From Gaeumannomyces sp. JS-464 (Eukaryota > Ascomycota > Sordariomycetes > Magnaporthales > Magnaporthaceae), in contig NGZR01000004.1 in NCBI GenBank assembly GCA_002197995.1, positions 1,364,001 to 1,428,000 of the forward strand: DNA of 64,000 nt, in the 5' to 3' direction. The notes under the pieces are model-generated. The model saw only the letters and a program-made list of their open reading frames with translations. It ran no database searches and was not told where the DNA came from. Made by a program: the position numbers and the translations under genes. How positions within the stretch are numbered: the stretch's first letter is position 1; each line of letters starts with the position of its first letter. Positions 46,138-58,472 of the stretch are shown one piece after another.

Positions 46138-46316
46138 TTTTTGCTTTTGTTATTTTCGATTTCTTTAATGGCTTTACGCGCGCTTTTGCGCAAAACTTAA
46201 TCTTTTTTCGCTTGCTATCCGCCGGCGTGTTGCTGCCTTTTAGGTTTCGCTGGGCAGGCGAGGGCGTAATGCCCCGGCTGTTCGCAATATATGCAAAAGT
46301 TGTTATTCCGCCAATG
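46138..46316 (-). pseudogene. gag: Gypsy-Y gag: zinc-knuckle end
   Basis: The minus strand reads NNFCIYCEQPGHYALACPAK, an intact C-X2-C-X4-H-X4-C knuckle, followed by a Lys-rich tail that runs to the Gypsy-D insertion point. The protein continues at 38916. Its N-terminal part must lie beyond Gypsy-E, outside the window. The knuckle sequence differs from CFKC of the other family, supporting a separate lineage. Confidence 0.8.
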
Positions 46317-46368
46317 TGTTGCAATTAGGGGTTTATTTTTAAGGTAAAGCACTTCGAAGGCGGATAAG
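46317..46368 (-). repeat. 3' LTR of Gypsy-E, terminal piece cut off by LINE-C
   Basis: Plus strand TGTTGCAATTAGGGGTTTAT.. is the reversed end of the family LTR. It stops at GGCGGATAAG (46359-46368), and the same ten bases recur at 57935-57944 where the LTR resumes: the target duplication of LINE-C. Confidence 0.88.
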
Positions 46369-46989
46369 TAAGTGAGTGAATAAGTATATTTAACGTCGGT
46401 AAGTCGGGATTTACCAGTCCCTGCCTCCCAAAAGGCATACGACGTGCTAACGCTACCTAAGCTATTTACACCAAGCTATAGTACTGCTATACGGCGGCTA
46501 ACAAATTAAACACGAAGGCATACGAAGGTCGGGCCGCATTCCGGCACTCCTTATTAATAAGCGGGCGATTGGCGGGAGGGCGTATACATATACGCCGGGC
46601 GCTGTAAAGCGCTGCGGGTGGTAGTAATGCTGTCGGCGCGGCGGGCGTGCCGGAAAAGGGGTATGGCGGGTTTAAACGGGGGGGTTTTCGGGACCTCCCT
46701 TATGCCCGGCCGGGAGTGCGGGGGATTAACGAGCCTACTGTTGGTCCTAGTGGTACAAAGGAAAAGATAAAAGGAGTAAAAGAAAAAGGAAAAGGAGCAG
46801 GTTACATGCGGGTTTTACAAGCTTTATTGTTATCGTCCAGCGGTAATATAATAGTTGGTTGCTTCGACGAACGAAGCAAAAAGGGAGGGCTTTTAAAAAA
46901 GCCGTTTTTAATATCCGGGCTTGTCGAAAGCCGGGGAGGGGTCCGCTATAAGCTATTTATTTTTTGCCGTTTTAACCAACCTGCAAAAT

Positions 46990-49900
46990 ACAAGGTGGGA
47001 AAGGGATTTGTTTTTTCCGCAGCGGCACGGGTTATCGTCTTCGTATTAAAACTTTCGGTAGTACCAGTCGAAATCCTCGTGGCCGGTGCGTGCGGCTATT
47101 AGCCGTTGCAGTACCTTTCGGTGCAGCTGCAACGCTTCGGGCGTGTGTTATGGTACCGGCGGAAGGCCTATAGCCTTATACCGATCCGCAAAGTTGTTTT
47201 TAAACTATGCGTTCCGGGCGTCCCGGGCTGTTTTCCGGGTTAAAACTTTTACTCCGGCCACCGTTAGTTTAAAATGTTAAGGTATTGGCAGGGCCGATTT
47301 TAACTTTGCTTCGGCGTTTACCTTTTCGTTTTCGGGGATTCCCATATGGCCCGGGACCAGCGTACGTATACCTGGTATTTATCCATAAAGCAATGGATTT
47401 TTTTAAAGCCTTTTGTAAACTATCAAAGGCCGTGCTCAAACAGCCGTTAGCCGCCGAGGTATTATCGAGGCACAAGTGGAAAGTGTAATTGCGGAAGCTC
47501 CAAACGGCTTTACGGAAGCCCATTCGGGCCCCTTCCGCCTCGCCGTCGAATACTTCCGCGGGATGCGCCAGCCGGCCGTGCCCGGAAAGTTTGCGTTAGC
47601 CGGCTTAGTGTATTACCCAACCGTATCCAACTGCCCCGTCCTTTGCCTTAAACCCGTCGCTATATATTATAACGTCGGTAGGTAAAAAGGTGCGAAGCCA
47701 CGCCGTAAATGCTTTAGCGGCTGTTTGCTTTTTTGTATAGCTACCGTAAACCCCGTATATTTATAAGGGAGGTAAGCCGGGCGAGCGCAAGCCGGAAGGA
47801 GTCCGGCCGTCCTTTGCAAGGAGGTCGCAAGCTTGCCGGGCAGGCCTGCCTTAATCCCTCGAGCGTTTAAAGCCGGCTTAACCGCTGCGGCTAAAAGGTG
47901 ATTTTTCGGAACCGTATTTATACGGGCCGCAAAGCGGAGGCGGGCTTATTCCAAAAGCGTTTGGGCGTTTGGGATGCCGGACTCGTAATGCAAGGCGTTT
48001 ATCGGTATGGTTTTCCAAGCTGGAACCACTGCGCGGAAGGACGCGGTTAGGGCTTTATCGACCTGTTCGATTAAATGGCTTTAGCGGGTGGTTTGCTATT
48101 ATGCCGGCTTATACGGGTGTGGTTTGGTTTTACCCTTATACCATACCTCGGCACCGTATAAAGCCGTAAAAATTATTACCGTTATAACGGCTTTATAAAC
48201 CGAATGCGCCGGTATCCCCCTTATCGAGCTCGTAAGCCTTTAAAGGTGGTTAGTAACGCTTTGGGCTTTTGCAGCCCTATTATTAACGTGGGTTTTAAAA
48301 TTAAGCTTTTGGTTAAAAAAAATCCCTAACCACCGTAAAGCTTTTGTAGTTTGTTATATAGTAAAGCCTTCCGCCGTTACCGCTGGGGTTATGGGATTTT
48401 TCCGTTTGGAAAAGTGCATAAGTTCGCACTTCCCCGGGTCGAAAGCAACCTTATTAGCCCTGCCCTAACGTAGGATTTCCGTAACCGTAGCCCTTGTTTT
48501 ATAAAAGCACTTTTTCGGGGTATTACCCGTTACGCAAATGCTTATATCGTCCGCGTATCCGTATTTAACCGCTTTTGCTTTAGGTAGGATTTCGGCCATA
48601 TAAAGCATAAATAGGACCGGTAATACCGGTAACCCTTGGGGTAACCCGCAGTCCGGGGAGAAAAAAGGTGCCGTAGCATCCTTTAAACGCATTTTAACTA
48701 CCCTATTTTTTGCGAAGGATAATACCTATCGTATAAGCGTTAAGTTCCACCTTTAGTCCAGTAGCTTCCGAAAAAGCTTTCGGCGGAGTACGGCGTCGAA
48801 AGCCCCTTATACGTCCATGGTAACAAGGGCGGCCGTTTTGCCCTTTTGGAACGCCCTTTCCACCTCGTGGGCTACGCATACCGTTAAATCGTGGCGGCCT
48901 TTTTAAAGGTAGCCCCAGCGTGTTGCGGTACTATTAGCCCGAATTGCAGCGCGAGGGATGCCATCCGCGAAGCTACTAAACGCTTTAGCCCTTTTTTTAA
49001 ACACGGAAGTAGGGCTATCGGGCGGTAGGATTTCGGGTCCGTTATATCTTCCTTATTTGGCTTTTTTAGCATTACCATTTCCGCTGTGCGAAAAAGGCCC
49101 GGGTGGTGCCCGGCTTTAAAGCATGCTTTAAAAAAGGCCCCAACGTATTCCTTTATTGCCGGCCATGCTGCTGTAAGCAATTTAGCCGACAGGGAGTTAA
49201 CGCCCGGGGCCGTGTTTGCCGTGCTTATAGCGCACTTTCGGCATTTCTTTAAAAGAACGTGGGGGTCCTACGGGAGTTGTGCGTCCTTTGGGGGGCCTTT
49301 TGCTGCAGCGGGTCCTCCTGTAAGTCGTCCTTCGCCGTAAACCTGCGAAGGATTTTGCGGCCTAATGTTTCCGCTTTATCCTTTAAGGCTATTATAACCT
49401 CCCCGTTAATGTTTAACGGGGGGAGCCGTATAGCAAGTGCGAGTTTATGCCATTTTATAGCACGGTATAGCGCTTTCGGGAAATCCACTTTTTTTAATAC
49501 GTTTGCCCAATGCTGTTTTTTAGCCGCCCGGACCATTGCTTTTAAAGCGTGGGCTTTAGCCGTATAAGGCCCGCCGTTTGCCATAGCTTTTGCAAAGTCC
49601 CGTTATGCGCTGGCGCATTTTTAGTTCCACCACGGTTGGCCTTTTCTTTCAGCTTTAAACCCCCGGGCGAAAGCAACCAACACACCTTTTAGCAGGTTAA
49701 TTAATGCTTCGGCTGCTTTATCCAAGTAACTCGTAGCGTGCAAATTTCCAAATGGCGGCAAGCCCCCGGCACCGGTTGCTACCGCGTTTGCAAAAGTTAG
49801 GGGTTTATCGTCGGGCAGCGTAATCCGCCGGCAATCGGGGATAACGTTATTAGGGTTAAGGATTTCGATCCGTATTATGCAATGGTCCGAATTGGTTGCT

Positions 49901-50620
49901 AGCGGAAGGTCGATTTCCGCTATTGCTAACGGGGCGTTAAAAAGGTAAGGTTTAAAACACCTCTTTTATCGTGCGTAGGTTGGCCTGGGTTAGTAAGTAC
50001 AAAAAGGTTATAAATATTAGCCTATTGGGTTATATTTTAACCCTTGTTCCTATTTCCCCGGGCCGAATTCCACTTTGAAAACGATGCGTTAAAATCCCTA
50101 GCAACGACGCATTTTACCGTTGGGCGTTAACGTAGCAAAAAGTCCAACGAGGGTTTTAAAAGGTCTTTTAAAGGCCTATATACGTTAACAAAAGTGCACC
50201 CGGCAACGGTTAGCCAAAGGATATTCCGGGTGTTGCCTGCCGGCCGGTTCGCCACTAGCCGAAGCCTTAGGTCCTTCCGTACGTAGGTTATTACCCGGGG
50301 CCTGGTTTGGTGGTCGTGCTAGCTATTTACCGAAGTAAATAGATAGTACGACGGGTGGGTGCATAGTATAAGCTTCCCGTTCCACGCGTTGGGAGGCTTT
50401 TGCATTAAAACCACGTCGATTTTTTGGCTTTAACATAACTGGAGTAAAATAGCCGCCGCTACCCAATTACGTCGAACGTTCGCTTAAGCGGCGGTTAAAA
50501 CACGGCGGCGTTCGAGGCGAGGCCCCGGGCGCCGGGCCCTATTCCCATACGCTTGTTGTATTTGGTTGGCTGCTGGCATAAGTAAAAGCGGCGGTGGTGT
50601 ATTAAAAGCTTTAGTTTTAA
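46990..50620 (-). pseudogene. LINE-C ORF2 (endonuclease-RT-RNase H), degraded
   Basis: Domain by domain match to LINE-B ORF2. Recognisable pieces: 47269-47523 (RNase H, CLDNTSAANG), 48465-48692 (GLPQGLPVLPVLF and the YADD box, intact), 48884-49180 (YRPIALLPCL) and 49249-49584. Where LINE-B has a frameshift near 14810, LINE-C keeps one more base in the pyrimidine run (about 48712), which shows that the LINE-B change is a deletion. Stops come mainly from TGG, CAG and CAA to TAA/TAG. Confidence 0.82.
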
Positions 50621-50639
50621 GGCTGTTAGCCGGCCGGAA

Positions 50640-51784
50640 CGCTGGCATTTCCCGGGGGGTTTTCGTTTATTTCGATAACCTCCTCGGGTTCGGGAAAGTC
50701 CAGCTCCATATTCGCTAATACTTCGTATTAGTTATTAAAGCTAACCTTAGGTTTTTTTACAGGGTGCCTTTCCCTGCCGGCCGAACGGGTTACGCCTTCG
50801 GGGGCCGGCGAATTTGCCGGGCTTGTAACGACGGCGGCAACGGCGGCGGCAAAGGTGGCGAAAGTGGCGGCGTTAACAGTATCGGCCGCGGGGCCAACAT
50901 CGGCGGTAACGGCCGTAATAATAGCGGCGTTAGCTGTGTTAGCTGCGGCGGTCGTAAAGTTCGCCGTCGAGTTAATAATTACGGCGGGGTTGCTTATAAT
51001 AGCAGCGGTTGCGGGAGGGGTGTTAGCGGTGGCAACGGTAACGGCCGTGGCCGCAGCGGCTTTCACCGCCCTGTTTGCCGCCGCCCGGTACGCTTACGCG
51101 CTTAACCTTTTAACAGCACTTTTTTCCCTATAGGTTAAGTGCTTTAACACTCCGTTTACCCGTATAGGCCTTATAGGACAGTTCGGGTGGTCGGCGGGGT
51201 ACGGGCCCGAGCAATTTGCGCATTGCGGGGGGGCCGTATACGGCTGTACGTGCTGGTCGTTATTTATTTTCCCGCATTAAAAGCACATGTCGGCCCGGGC
51301 GCAGTTGCGAGCCACGTGAAAGCCGTGGCAGCTTAGGGTATGTTAGGTAACCGGCGGGTGTCGTTAAACGCGGCGTAAAAAGGAAATTATCCCCCAAAGC
51401 TTAAACCCGGCTACGCGCGTATAAAAGGATATAATCCACGATATACGCCCTTAGTAATTTACGCCGGCCTTAAAGGCTTAACGCTTACCGGTTTAGTCCT
51501 TGTTTGGGCTTTCACCTCCTCCCGAACCAGTTTTTCGGATACCGGGATTCCTTGTCCGAAGCCGTTTACCAAAGTGGTTAGGCACTTGGAAACGACGTAG
51601 TTAAGCCAAAGTTCGAGCTTTTTAACCCGTTCGGCGTTATATAAGCGGCCCAGCTCCGAGCGGTGCTGGAAAAGCCGATTTTGGATATTAGCTGTTTTAG
51701 CTTTTAATACGAATCCCGTTAGGATTCGGTAAGCTTCCGGGACGTCCGCTGTAATAAACGGAAGGTCCTTGCTATCGGCGAGGG
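50640..51784 (-). pseudogene. LINE-C ORF1, C-terminal part with CCHC knuckles
   Basis: Knuckle region at about 51150-51350 matches LINE-B (PPQCANCSGPYPADHPNC-like). The Ala-rich tract (about 50820-51070) is longer and more varied than in LINE-B, as expected of unstable GCN repeats. Overlapping long frames on both strands here are low-complexity artefacts. Confidence 0.65.
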
Positions 51785-51789
51785 CTTTG

Positions 51790-51965
51790 TGTTAAAGGTG
51801 GCCTGGAGTTACGTGGGTGGCAACTGGTGCCCCACAGCTTTAGGCCTATGCACTGGCCCTGGTATTTTAACCTGCGCGCGCCCTAGCCCGCGATCCAGTA
51901 AAGTAGCTAAGCAATAGCAATAATTACCAATCACTTTGGGTGCTTGTCGCCGCGCACCTCCATTA
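51790..51965 (+). repeat. 5' LTR of Copia-B
   Basis: TGTTAAAGGTGG to CACCTCCATTA. By eye it differs from the 3' LTR at 13 of 176 positions, all transitions. The following GGTTATAAGCCC (51966-51977) is the place for the primer-binding site; I cannot assign the tRNA. Confidence 0.95.
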
Positions 51966-53150
51966 GGTTATAAGCCCTCGCGCCGCCGTTAACGATATCT
52001 TTGCCTAATTAGGAGAGATTAACGGTGCACGAGTTGTTTCCCGTTGCTTGCGTTTTCCCGCCGTGGATTACGGGCGAGGCGCAGTAATTAAAAAACCGTT
52101 AAACGACAATTAATAAGGCCGCGTTCGGCGCCGATTAACAACCATAATAAAGTAACAATAATAACCCTTTTAGCGCCTAAAAGCACTATTTCCCTTGCAA
52201 TCCAACGCCTTTATACGCGTTAAAAGTGCCAACAAAGCCGCCGAAATAGCGGAATACCGCGAAATCGCAGTAAAGGTCCCGGACCTGCTAAGGCCGTTTA
52301 ACCTGGAAATATAAAAGCGCACCATCCGGGTGCATTTAACCGCTTCCCGTAACATTTCCTTTATATTTGCTAACCTTTCGGCTAAGCCGGTTAAAGCGAA
52401 GGACGACGAAGCTGTATAGTTATAGGCTTTTAAAAGGATATTAATATGGTATTGCATCCGTAATAATATCGAAAAGGTAACCACGGATTTGGAAAAAGCT
52501 GGTTAAAACCGCTTTAAAAACGACGAGGATTAAAATTTAAAGGCTTTTTGGGATAAGGTAATTAGCACTATTGGAATTACCGTTAACGGCCGTTTCGACG
52601 CCCTAATTAACGAATATTATATAATTTCGGTAAAAAAGTTTAACGGTAACGTTAAAAAGTATACGGACCGTTAGCTATAGGTAAAAAGGCCCTAAATTAA
52701 GCCAATATTAACATTTCGAATCGGATGCTTATAAAGAGCCTCGTTAACGGGCTTAGCGCCACCTACCCTTTTGCGGTGGCTATAGCTTTAAGGAGTTGTA
52801 AAAGCGAGCGCCGCATTTCCGCTAATTTTATTTCGAAAGTGCTTAAAAATACGGCGGTTATAAAGGCCTCGGAGTTAAAAGCTATAGCTAATATTAACAA
52901 AAAGCCGGAAGGATTTTAAAGGCCGAGGGAAAAGCCGAAACCTTGTAATAAAAAGGGTTGCATTATCGTTTCGCGTGCTTTTTATTACGATAAGTGCGGT
53001 AAGCATTATAAAAGCGGCGACGATAACTGCTAGCTTTTGCACCCTAAGTTTAAAAAGGTTTGAAAGGCCAAATATCCGGAACGGCGCTTTTAGCGAAGTA
53101 ATAAGGCATTTAACGAGGCTATAGCTAACCCGAAGGTTACCGATTATACT
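51966..53150 (+). pseudogene. gag: Copia-B gag region, degraded
   Basis: Leader followed by gag. Near 52980-53040 the frame reads YDKCGKHYKSGDDNCWLLH, a Cys/His cluster that fits the C-X2-C..H..C knuckle of Copia gag with the first Cys changed to Tyr. The minus-strand open frame 52170-52484 is its shadow. Start codon not identified. Confidence 0.6.
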
Positions 53151-55200
53151 AGTGGTGTGCCGGTTAATCGGGGCAATGCTAGTTAATACAATATGGCCAA
53201 TACCGCTTTAAGCAATATTAATAATGCCCGTAACGCCGTAATAATCGATTCCGGTTCGTTTAAGCACCATTTTAACGATCGCAAGTGGTTTACCTCGTTA
53301 AAAAAGCGCGAGGTCCCTTATAACGCTACCACGGCTAACGGCGGCGCTTAAATTTCCGTTAAAAAGGGCATCGTTAAAATGCATTAGCGTAATAAAGCGG
53401 GCGTTATTACAATTACCTTACAGGTAATTTTTACGCTTAAATCCCCTTTTAACCTTTTTAATTTTAGCAAAATGCGCAAAACAAGCCTAAAAAACGATTA
53501 AACCGATTACTTCGTAACGCTCGACGATAAATGGTTAAATAGTTACCAAATTAATAATAACGTATTAATTGCTAACGTTAACGTGCTTGCAAGCGCGCCC
53601 CCGGGCTTTATAACCCTGGGTAACGCACTTAACGAAGGAACCGACCGACGAAGGCTAACGCACCGACCACGATAAAACGCCCGGTGTTTTACGTAATAAT
53701 GCATCGGCGTTAATGTATGCTAATAAAAAGGCGGTAATAACGGCCTACCGCGCTACAAGTATTAAAGTTAGCTACTTTAAAGCATTAAAGTATATTTGTA
53801 ACGGTTATTTGGAAAGTAAAGCGATTTAAATTATCGGCAATCGTTACTTTCACACCATTACCTGCCTTTTAAGCCGTATTTACATAAATATATTAACCAT
53901 TTCGCCTATTTTATACGGCGGATATAATTACGCCGTCCATGTTATTAATAAGGCAATTACTTTTAGCTAGGTGATTTTTGCAGTTAATAAAGCTAATACG
54001 GAGATTTTTACGAAGGTTTATAATTAAATTAATTATATTAAACTTTAATTAGGTATTAAAATATAAGCAATTTATACGGACGGTAGCACGGAGTTTAACC
54101 CGGAAAAGCTAAGGGCTTATTGCATTGCTCGAAATAAAGCTTGCGAAATTAGCCCGGCGCGATGTTCGAAAATGAACAGTATCGTTAAGCGTGCTAACCG
54201 TATTATATTTAATACGGTTTGCACGGGATTAACGCTAATAGTTTGCATAAGAAATATTGGGTATATGCCTTGCAATAGCGAAAAGGGTGCTAAATTACAC
54301 CCAAATACAGCTTTTAATAGCAAGGAAAGCCCGCACGAGGCGTGGGCAAAAGCAATCGGCCTTAACGAGGAGTATTACTAACCACCAATCCGTACCTTCC
54401 GCATTTAAAACGCGGTTGCTTAAGTGTTAATTAAAAACGGCAAACAAGCTAAAATTAATAAAATAGCCCAAAATAACAAAAGGCCGGCTTGTAAGCTGGG
54501 AAAGCTTTTATAACGAGATCCTGCTAATTAAGCCGGACGGTATTAACAAGGTTTTCCGTTGCCGTAACGCACGAATTAACGAGGGCGCTGGTAAACGCCG
54601 GAAATCGCCTTATAATTTTGTTAAAAAAGCGATTACCACTAATGCGGTAAACGAAGCCGTTATTAAAGACTTTTACTTTACAATAGGCATTTGGGTTTAC
54701 AATATTAGCCCAATTACTAATTCCACCGATAATAACGATGGTAATACCGGTGCAATTGGCGATATTGCCGGCCCCGGAGGTAAGGACGATTTATCGCTTG
54801 CGGAGGAAACCGGGGAAACCGGAGCGGAAAACGAGGAGCCTGCCGTTGCAAAGCTAAAAAGCTTAAAAAGCCCGCCGGCCCAGGCATGCTAACACCTAAA
54901 AAAATTTCCGAGTTTGGCAATAAGGCGGTTACGGTGCCCGCAGCGTTTAAAAAAAGGACTTGCAAAAAGCGGCCGCCGCCCCCGCCAAATGACCGGCAAT
55001 TAAAGGAGCGCCTAACGGCCTTTAAGCATTACGAAGTTCTAATACCAAAAACTTGCAAAAAGGGAGCCCGCGGAGGCATTTATAACGGTTCGCTTCGAGC
55101 TTAAAAATGTTAAAAAGGTGGCGGAAAAAGGATCCGGGTAACCTTAAAAGCGCCGGAAACGACGAAAGCTTTTATAGCCTTAATACGGATATTAAAGCTG
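53151..55200 (+). pseudogene. pol: Copia-B protease and integrase region, degraded
   Basis: Protease active site IDSGS near 53244-53258, with SFKHHF after it. The integrase should cover about 53900-54500; the piece at 54172-54381 (SPHEAWAKAIGLNEEYY) fits the conserved integrase end of Copia elements, where a P-x-E-x-W-type block is usual. I could not place the full DDE triad. The linker to RT (about 54700-55200) is Pro/Lys-rich. Confidence 0.6.
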
Positions 55201-55319
55201 CCGAAAAATTGCCCGAAAACGGGTTTTGCACTCGTTAACGTTACGTACCCGGATAACGATATCGTTTTGCCTTAAAAAATCGGCGGCTTTAAAATCCCCG
55301 ATTTCGCGCTTTTCGGCGT

Positions 55320-56935
55320 CGCTACGGTGCCGGGAATACCGTATATTCCGGCTTATTACTACGACGCGGTAAAGCACGAAACCAAATACGAGCGATATTA
55401 TAAGCCAGCAATGCAAAAGCAAATTAATACGTTGCTTAAAAAAGGCACGTGGGTGCTGGAAAAATTGCCTTCGGGCGTTAAAGCATTGCCGGGCAAATGG
55501 GTATACGTGCCTAAGCTAACGCTTAACGGTGCTTTAAAAAGATTAAAGCGCGTTAGGTTATTTGCGGCAATTATAACGATATTCCGGGCGAGGATAAGGC
55601 TGTAACGTACGCGGTAATCGCTTATACAGCGTTTACAAGGGTGTTTTTTATGCTTATAGCCGTTAACGACTTTAAATGCCGCTAATTCGACTTTATAACT
55701 GCCTATTTCGGCGCTATCGTATTTAATAACGTTATAATATACGTATAAAACCTTAAAGCATTCCGGTTAGGTAAAAAGGCTATTATTACCGCTTAAAAAA
55801 GGCACTTTACGGCTTTCGCAAATCGCTTTTATAATGGTATCGAACGATTATTCCGAAGCTCGAGGCATTTAGCTTTAGGCCGATTTATTAAAACGTTTGC
55901 TTTTACCGTAAAAAGGAAACGAGCGCTATGCTATTGCTTTACGTGGACGATTTCCAAATTGCCGCCCGTACGGTTACGAAAATTAAAGCCACCGTTACCG
56001 AAATGGGTAGCCGGTTCGAAATAACCGCTTTAAATAACGCAAAAACGTTCCTCGGCATGCAAGTTGTAAAAGATCGCCAGCGGAAAATTATAAACCTTTA
56101 CCAACGCGATTATATTAACAAAATTATTACCAAATACGAACGGGAAAACTTTAAAGCAGTAAAAACGCTTTGGCTTTTTGGCTTTGTAATGCCGATTATT
56201 TGGGACCTTTTCCCGTACGAGGAGGTTTTGCGCTACCAGTCGGAAATAGCGAGTATTGGCTATTTCGCTAGCATTACTCGCCCTAATATCACGTATACCG
56301 TAAGGAAATTGCAAAAGGTTAACGCCAATCCCGGTAAAAAGCATTTGGCATTATTAAAGCACTTTTAGCGCTATATTATTAGCATTAAAAAGCTTGCGCT
56401 TATTTTTAATAGGCCTACCTATAATGCCGAAGCGATAGGTTTAAAAGCTTACGAAAACGTTTGTTCGCTAATTACCTCCGTACGAGGGCATTTACAAGCG
56501 GCGTAATCGTTATGCTAGCGGGTGGTTTTATTTACTGGCAATTAAAAAAGCAGACTTTTGTAACGACGTTAACGACGAAGGCGGAGTTCGTTAACCTCCT
56601 GCTAACGGGCCGGGCTTTGCTTTAAATTAAAAGCATTTTAAAGGAAATTGGATACCCTTAGCGAAAAACTTTCGTGGTGCATACGGATAGCGCTAACGCT
56701 TAAGCGACGGTGCTAAACCCGTTGGAATTAGCCCGCACCCGCATGATCGATTTCCGCTACAAGTGGGTAATCGATGCTGTAAAACGTTAACTTTTCACCT
56801 TTAAGCTTATTGGCACGGCCAATATAAAAGCGGACGGTTTTACGAAAGGCCTAACGGCGGAAGGATAGGCGAAGTTTGTTATTTAGTTGGGAATGCAGCA
56901 AATGCCGTAGTAAACGGCTTATAGGAAAACCAGGG
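55320..56935 (+). pseudogene. pol: Copia-B reverse transcriptase and RNase H, lightly damaged
   Basis: Open pieces 55327-55605 and 55928-56368. The first has MQKQINTLLKKGTWVLEKLP and ALPGKWVY, the canonical start of Copia RT. IAVNDFKCR..DFITAYFGA lies near 55660-55710. The catalytic box is YVDD at 55940-55951, intact. TFLGMQV and the ITRPNI-like block follow. RNase H is at about 56500-56900 (TTLTTKAEFVNLL, HTDSANA, ADGFTK). A handful of TAA/TAG codons and one frame change separate the pieces. Confidence 0.85.
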
Positions 56936-57010
56936 AAATACCACGGATTTGGAAGGTTACTACGTAAATGCGGGCTCGTAATTTAAAGCCGTTGCATGGC
57001 TTACGGGGGG

Positions 57011-57186
57011 TGTTAAAAATAGCCTGGAGTTACGTGGGTGGCAACTGGTGCCCCACAGCTTTAGGCCTATGCATTGGCCCTGGTATTTTGGCCTGCGCGC
57101 GCCTTAGCCCGCGATCCAGTAAAGTAGCCAAGCAATAGCAACAATTACCAATCACTTTAGGTGTTTGTCGCCGCGCACTTCCATCA
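57011..57186 (+). repeat. 3' LTR of Copia-B
   Basis: TGTTAAAAATAG to CACTTCCATCA. Partner of 51790-51965; transitions between the two go both ways, so each was mutated independently. Confidence 0.95.
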
Positions 57187-57931
57187 CTTTGCGAATGCTA
57201 AAGCCCGTTTGGCTGTTAGCTTAAGCCTGCCGTTCTTCCGAAATTTTAATTAAAATTCGGTAATCGGGTTTGGGGCCGGCGGGTAAACGGGGCTCCCGGG
57301 GTGCACGGTTTTTTAAGGCATGTGCGGGTGGCTGGGGTTGTTATAAACCCGTACGGGCCGCGTTCGCATAGGTGGTCGGGGCCGGGCGTTATGTGCCGGG
57401 CGCGTTGTTGGGTTTAAGGGCTGCAAAGGCTTTTCCGTCCTTTCGAAAGGGGGCTGGCTGGCCTAGCAGCGCTTTTTTCGCGTATTCCAAAAAGCAAACT
57501 TTCCAGCCGTGCGCTTCGCGCGCCGCTTCGGGAGGTAGGGAAGCGATGCCGGCGTTTATCGATCGGGCTAACGTGGCGCAAATCAGGGCCGTTTGGCTTT
57601 GTTTCCGCGTAAAGCTCGCGATTATCTCTTCCGCGGCCGCTGCGGCCGACCCGGGGGTCGGGCCCTTAGGCCGGGGGAAGGGGGAGGGCGCTGTAGCGCG
57701 GGGGGGTTTAGGGAAAGGGTAGGGCTGGGGTTAAGGGAGGGGTGTCGTTGGGGTGTAAGGTAAGGGGGGAAGGGAAAGGGGCATTTGTGTCGGTGCTAAC
57801 GCCGTGGAGGTTTTCCTGGCCCTGTTCGGGCCTTGTCGGGTGTTGCGCGTTTCGCAACGGGGGCGGCGTATTTGCGTGCATGTGCGTTAAAAAGCGCGGG
57901 GGCCGGTGCGGCAACGACGCGCTCCTTCGAC
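57187..57931 (-). pseudogene. LINE-C ORF1, N-terminal part, to the LINE 5' end
   Basis: Continues LINE-C beyond Copia-B (first five bases are the CTTTG duplication). Minus strand encodes the same helix as LINE-B (RKQSQTALICATLARS, near 57560-57610) and a Pro-rich N-terminus. The element ends at CGACGAG, the same end as LINE-B. Confidence 0.8.
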
Positions 57932-57944
57932 GAGGGCGGATAAG

Positions 57945-58356
57945 ACAGTATTACTGGTTTAATAAACAAGGGAAACACGTAACTTAAAAGGACAATTTAA
58001 TTGCTTCTTTTAGGGGATGCTTAAAAGCTAACTTAAGTTAATTAATGCCGAAGCTTTAGTTAAAGCTACCTAAAACAGTAGGAAATCCATCCTTTTATAT
58101 ACTCGTTTGCCTTTGCGTTGCGATTTTTAAATTTATTGCTTTGTTATAAATTTACAAATTTTTAAATTTGTTGCTTTATTACAAATCCACAAATCTTTGG
58201 ATTTGTTACTTTGTTATAAATCCATAAAGCTTTAAATTTGTTATTTTGTTACGTGCGCGCCACGTAACCCCGGCTATTTTTTAATGCGGGGTAAATTTTG
58301 CTAACTCCCCTTTTTTTTCCTTAACCCCTAATAGGGCTTATAGGTTGGTCGTAACA
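57945..58356 (-). repeat. 3' LTR of Gypsy-E, main piece
   Basis: Reads on the minus strand from TGTTACGACC (ends at 58356) through hairpin units (about 58110-58250) and the TATA region (about 58095-58105) to the LINE-C insertion point. With 46317-46368 the full LTR is about 464 bp. Confidence 0.92.
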
Positions 58357-58472
58357 TTAGGTTTTCTTTTTTAAGCTAAATTTTTTTTGGTTGTTTTCCG
58401 GTTGCCTCGCTTTTTGTTAATTGGTAAGTACTTTCCTTTTTTACCGTCCCTTTTTCCTTTTTTAACTAACGA

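Larger units (their letters stand above)
46369..51789 (-). mobile_element. LINE-C: RIP-damaged Tad1-like LINE, main part
   Basis: Same element as LINE-B, inserted in the Gypsy-E LTR. 3' tail at about 46369-46390 (GTGAGTGAATAAG on the plus strand). RNase H: about 46990-47700. RT: about 48100-49580, with YADDISICVTGN near 48540. Endonuclease: about 49790-50600. ORF1 starts at about 50640 and is cut at 51789 by Copia-B; it resumes at 57187. TSD with the Gypsy-E LTR is GARGGCGGATAAG, about 13 bp. Confidence 0.9.
51790..57186 (+). mobile_element. Copia-B: complete Ty1/Copia element with CTTTG target duplication
   Basis: Short 176-bp LTRs at 51790-51965 and 57011-57186. CTTTG precedes the first (51785-51789) and follows the second (57187-57191), and the interrupted LINE reads through as GGGCTTTG..GCGAATGC, exactly as in LINE-B near 17835. 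Length 5,397 bp. The youngest element of the nest and the least damaged. Polypurine tract ACGGGGGG (57003-57010) precedes the 3' LTR. Confidence 0.96.

Noticed and set aside
50728..51133. Overlapping Ala-rich and Gly/Ser-rich frames that might be a silk-like or antifreeze-like protein
   Set aside because: Low-complexity GCN/GGC repeat of LINE ORF1 read in different frames; the LINE-B counterpart at 16900-17130 shows its origin.
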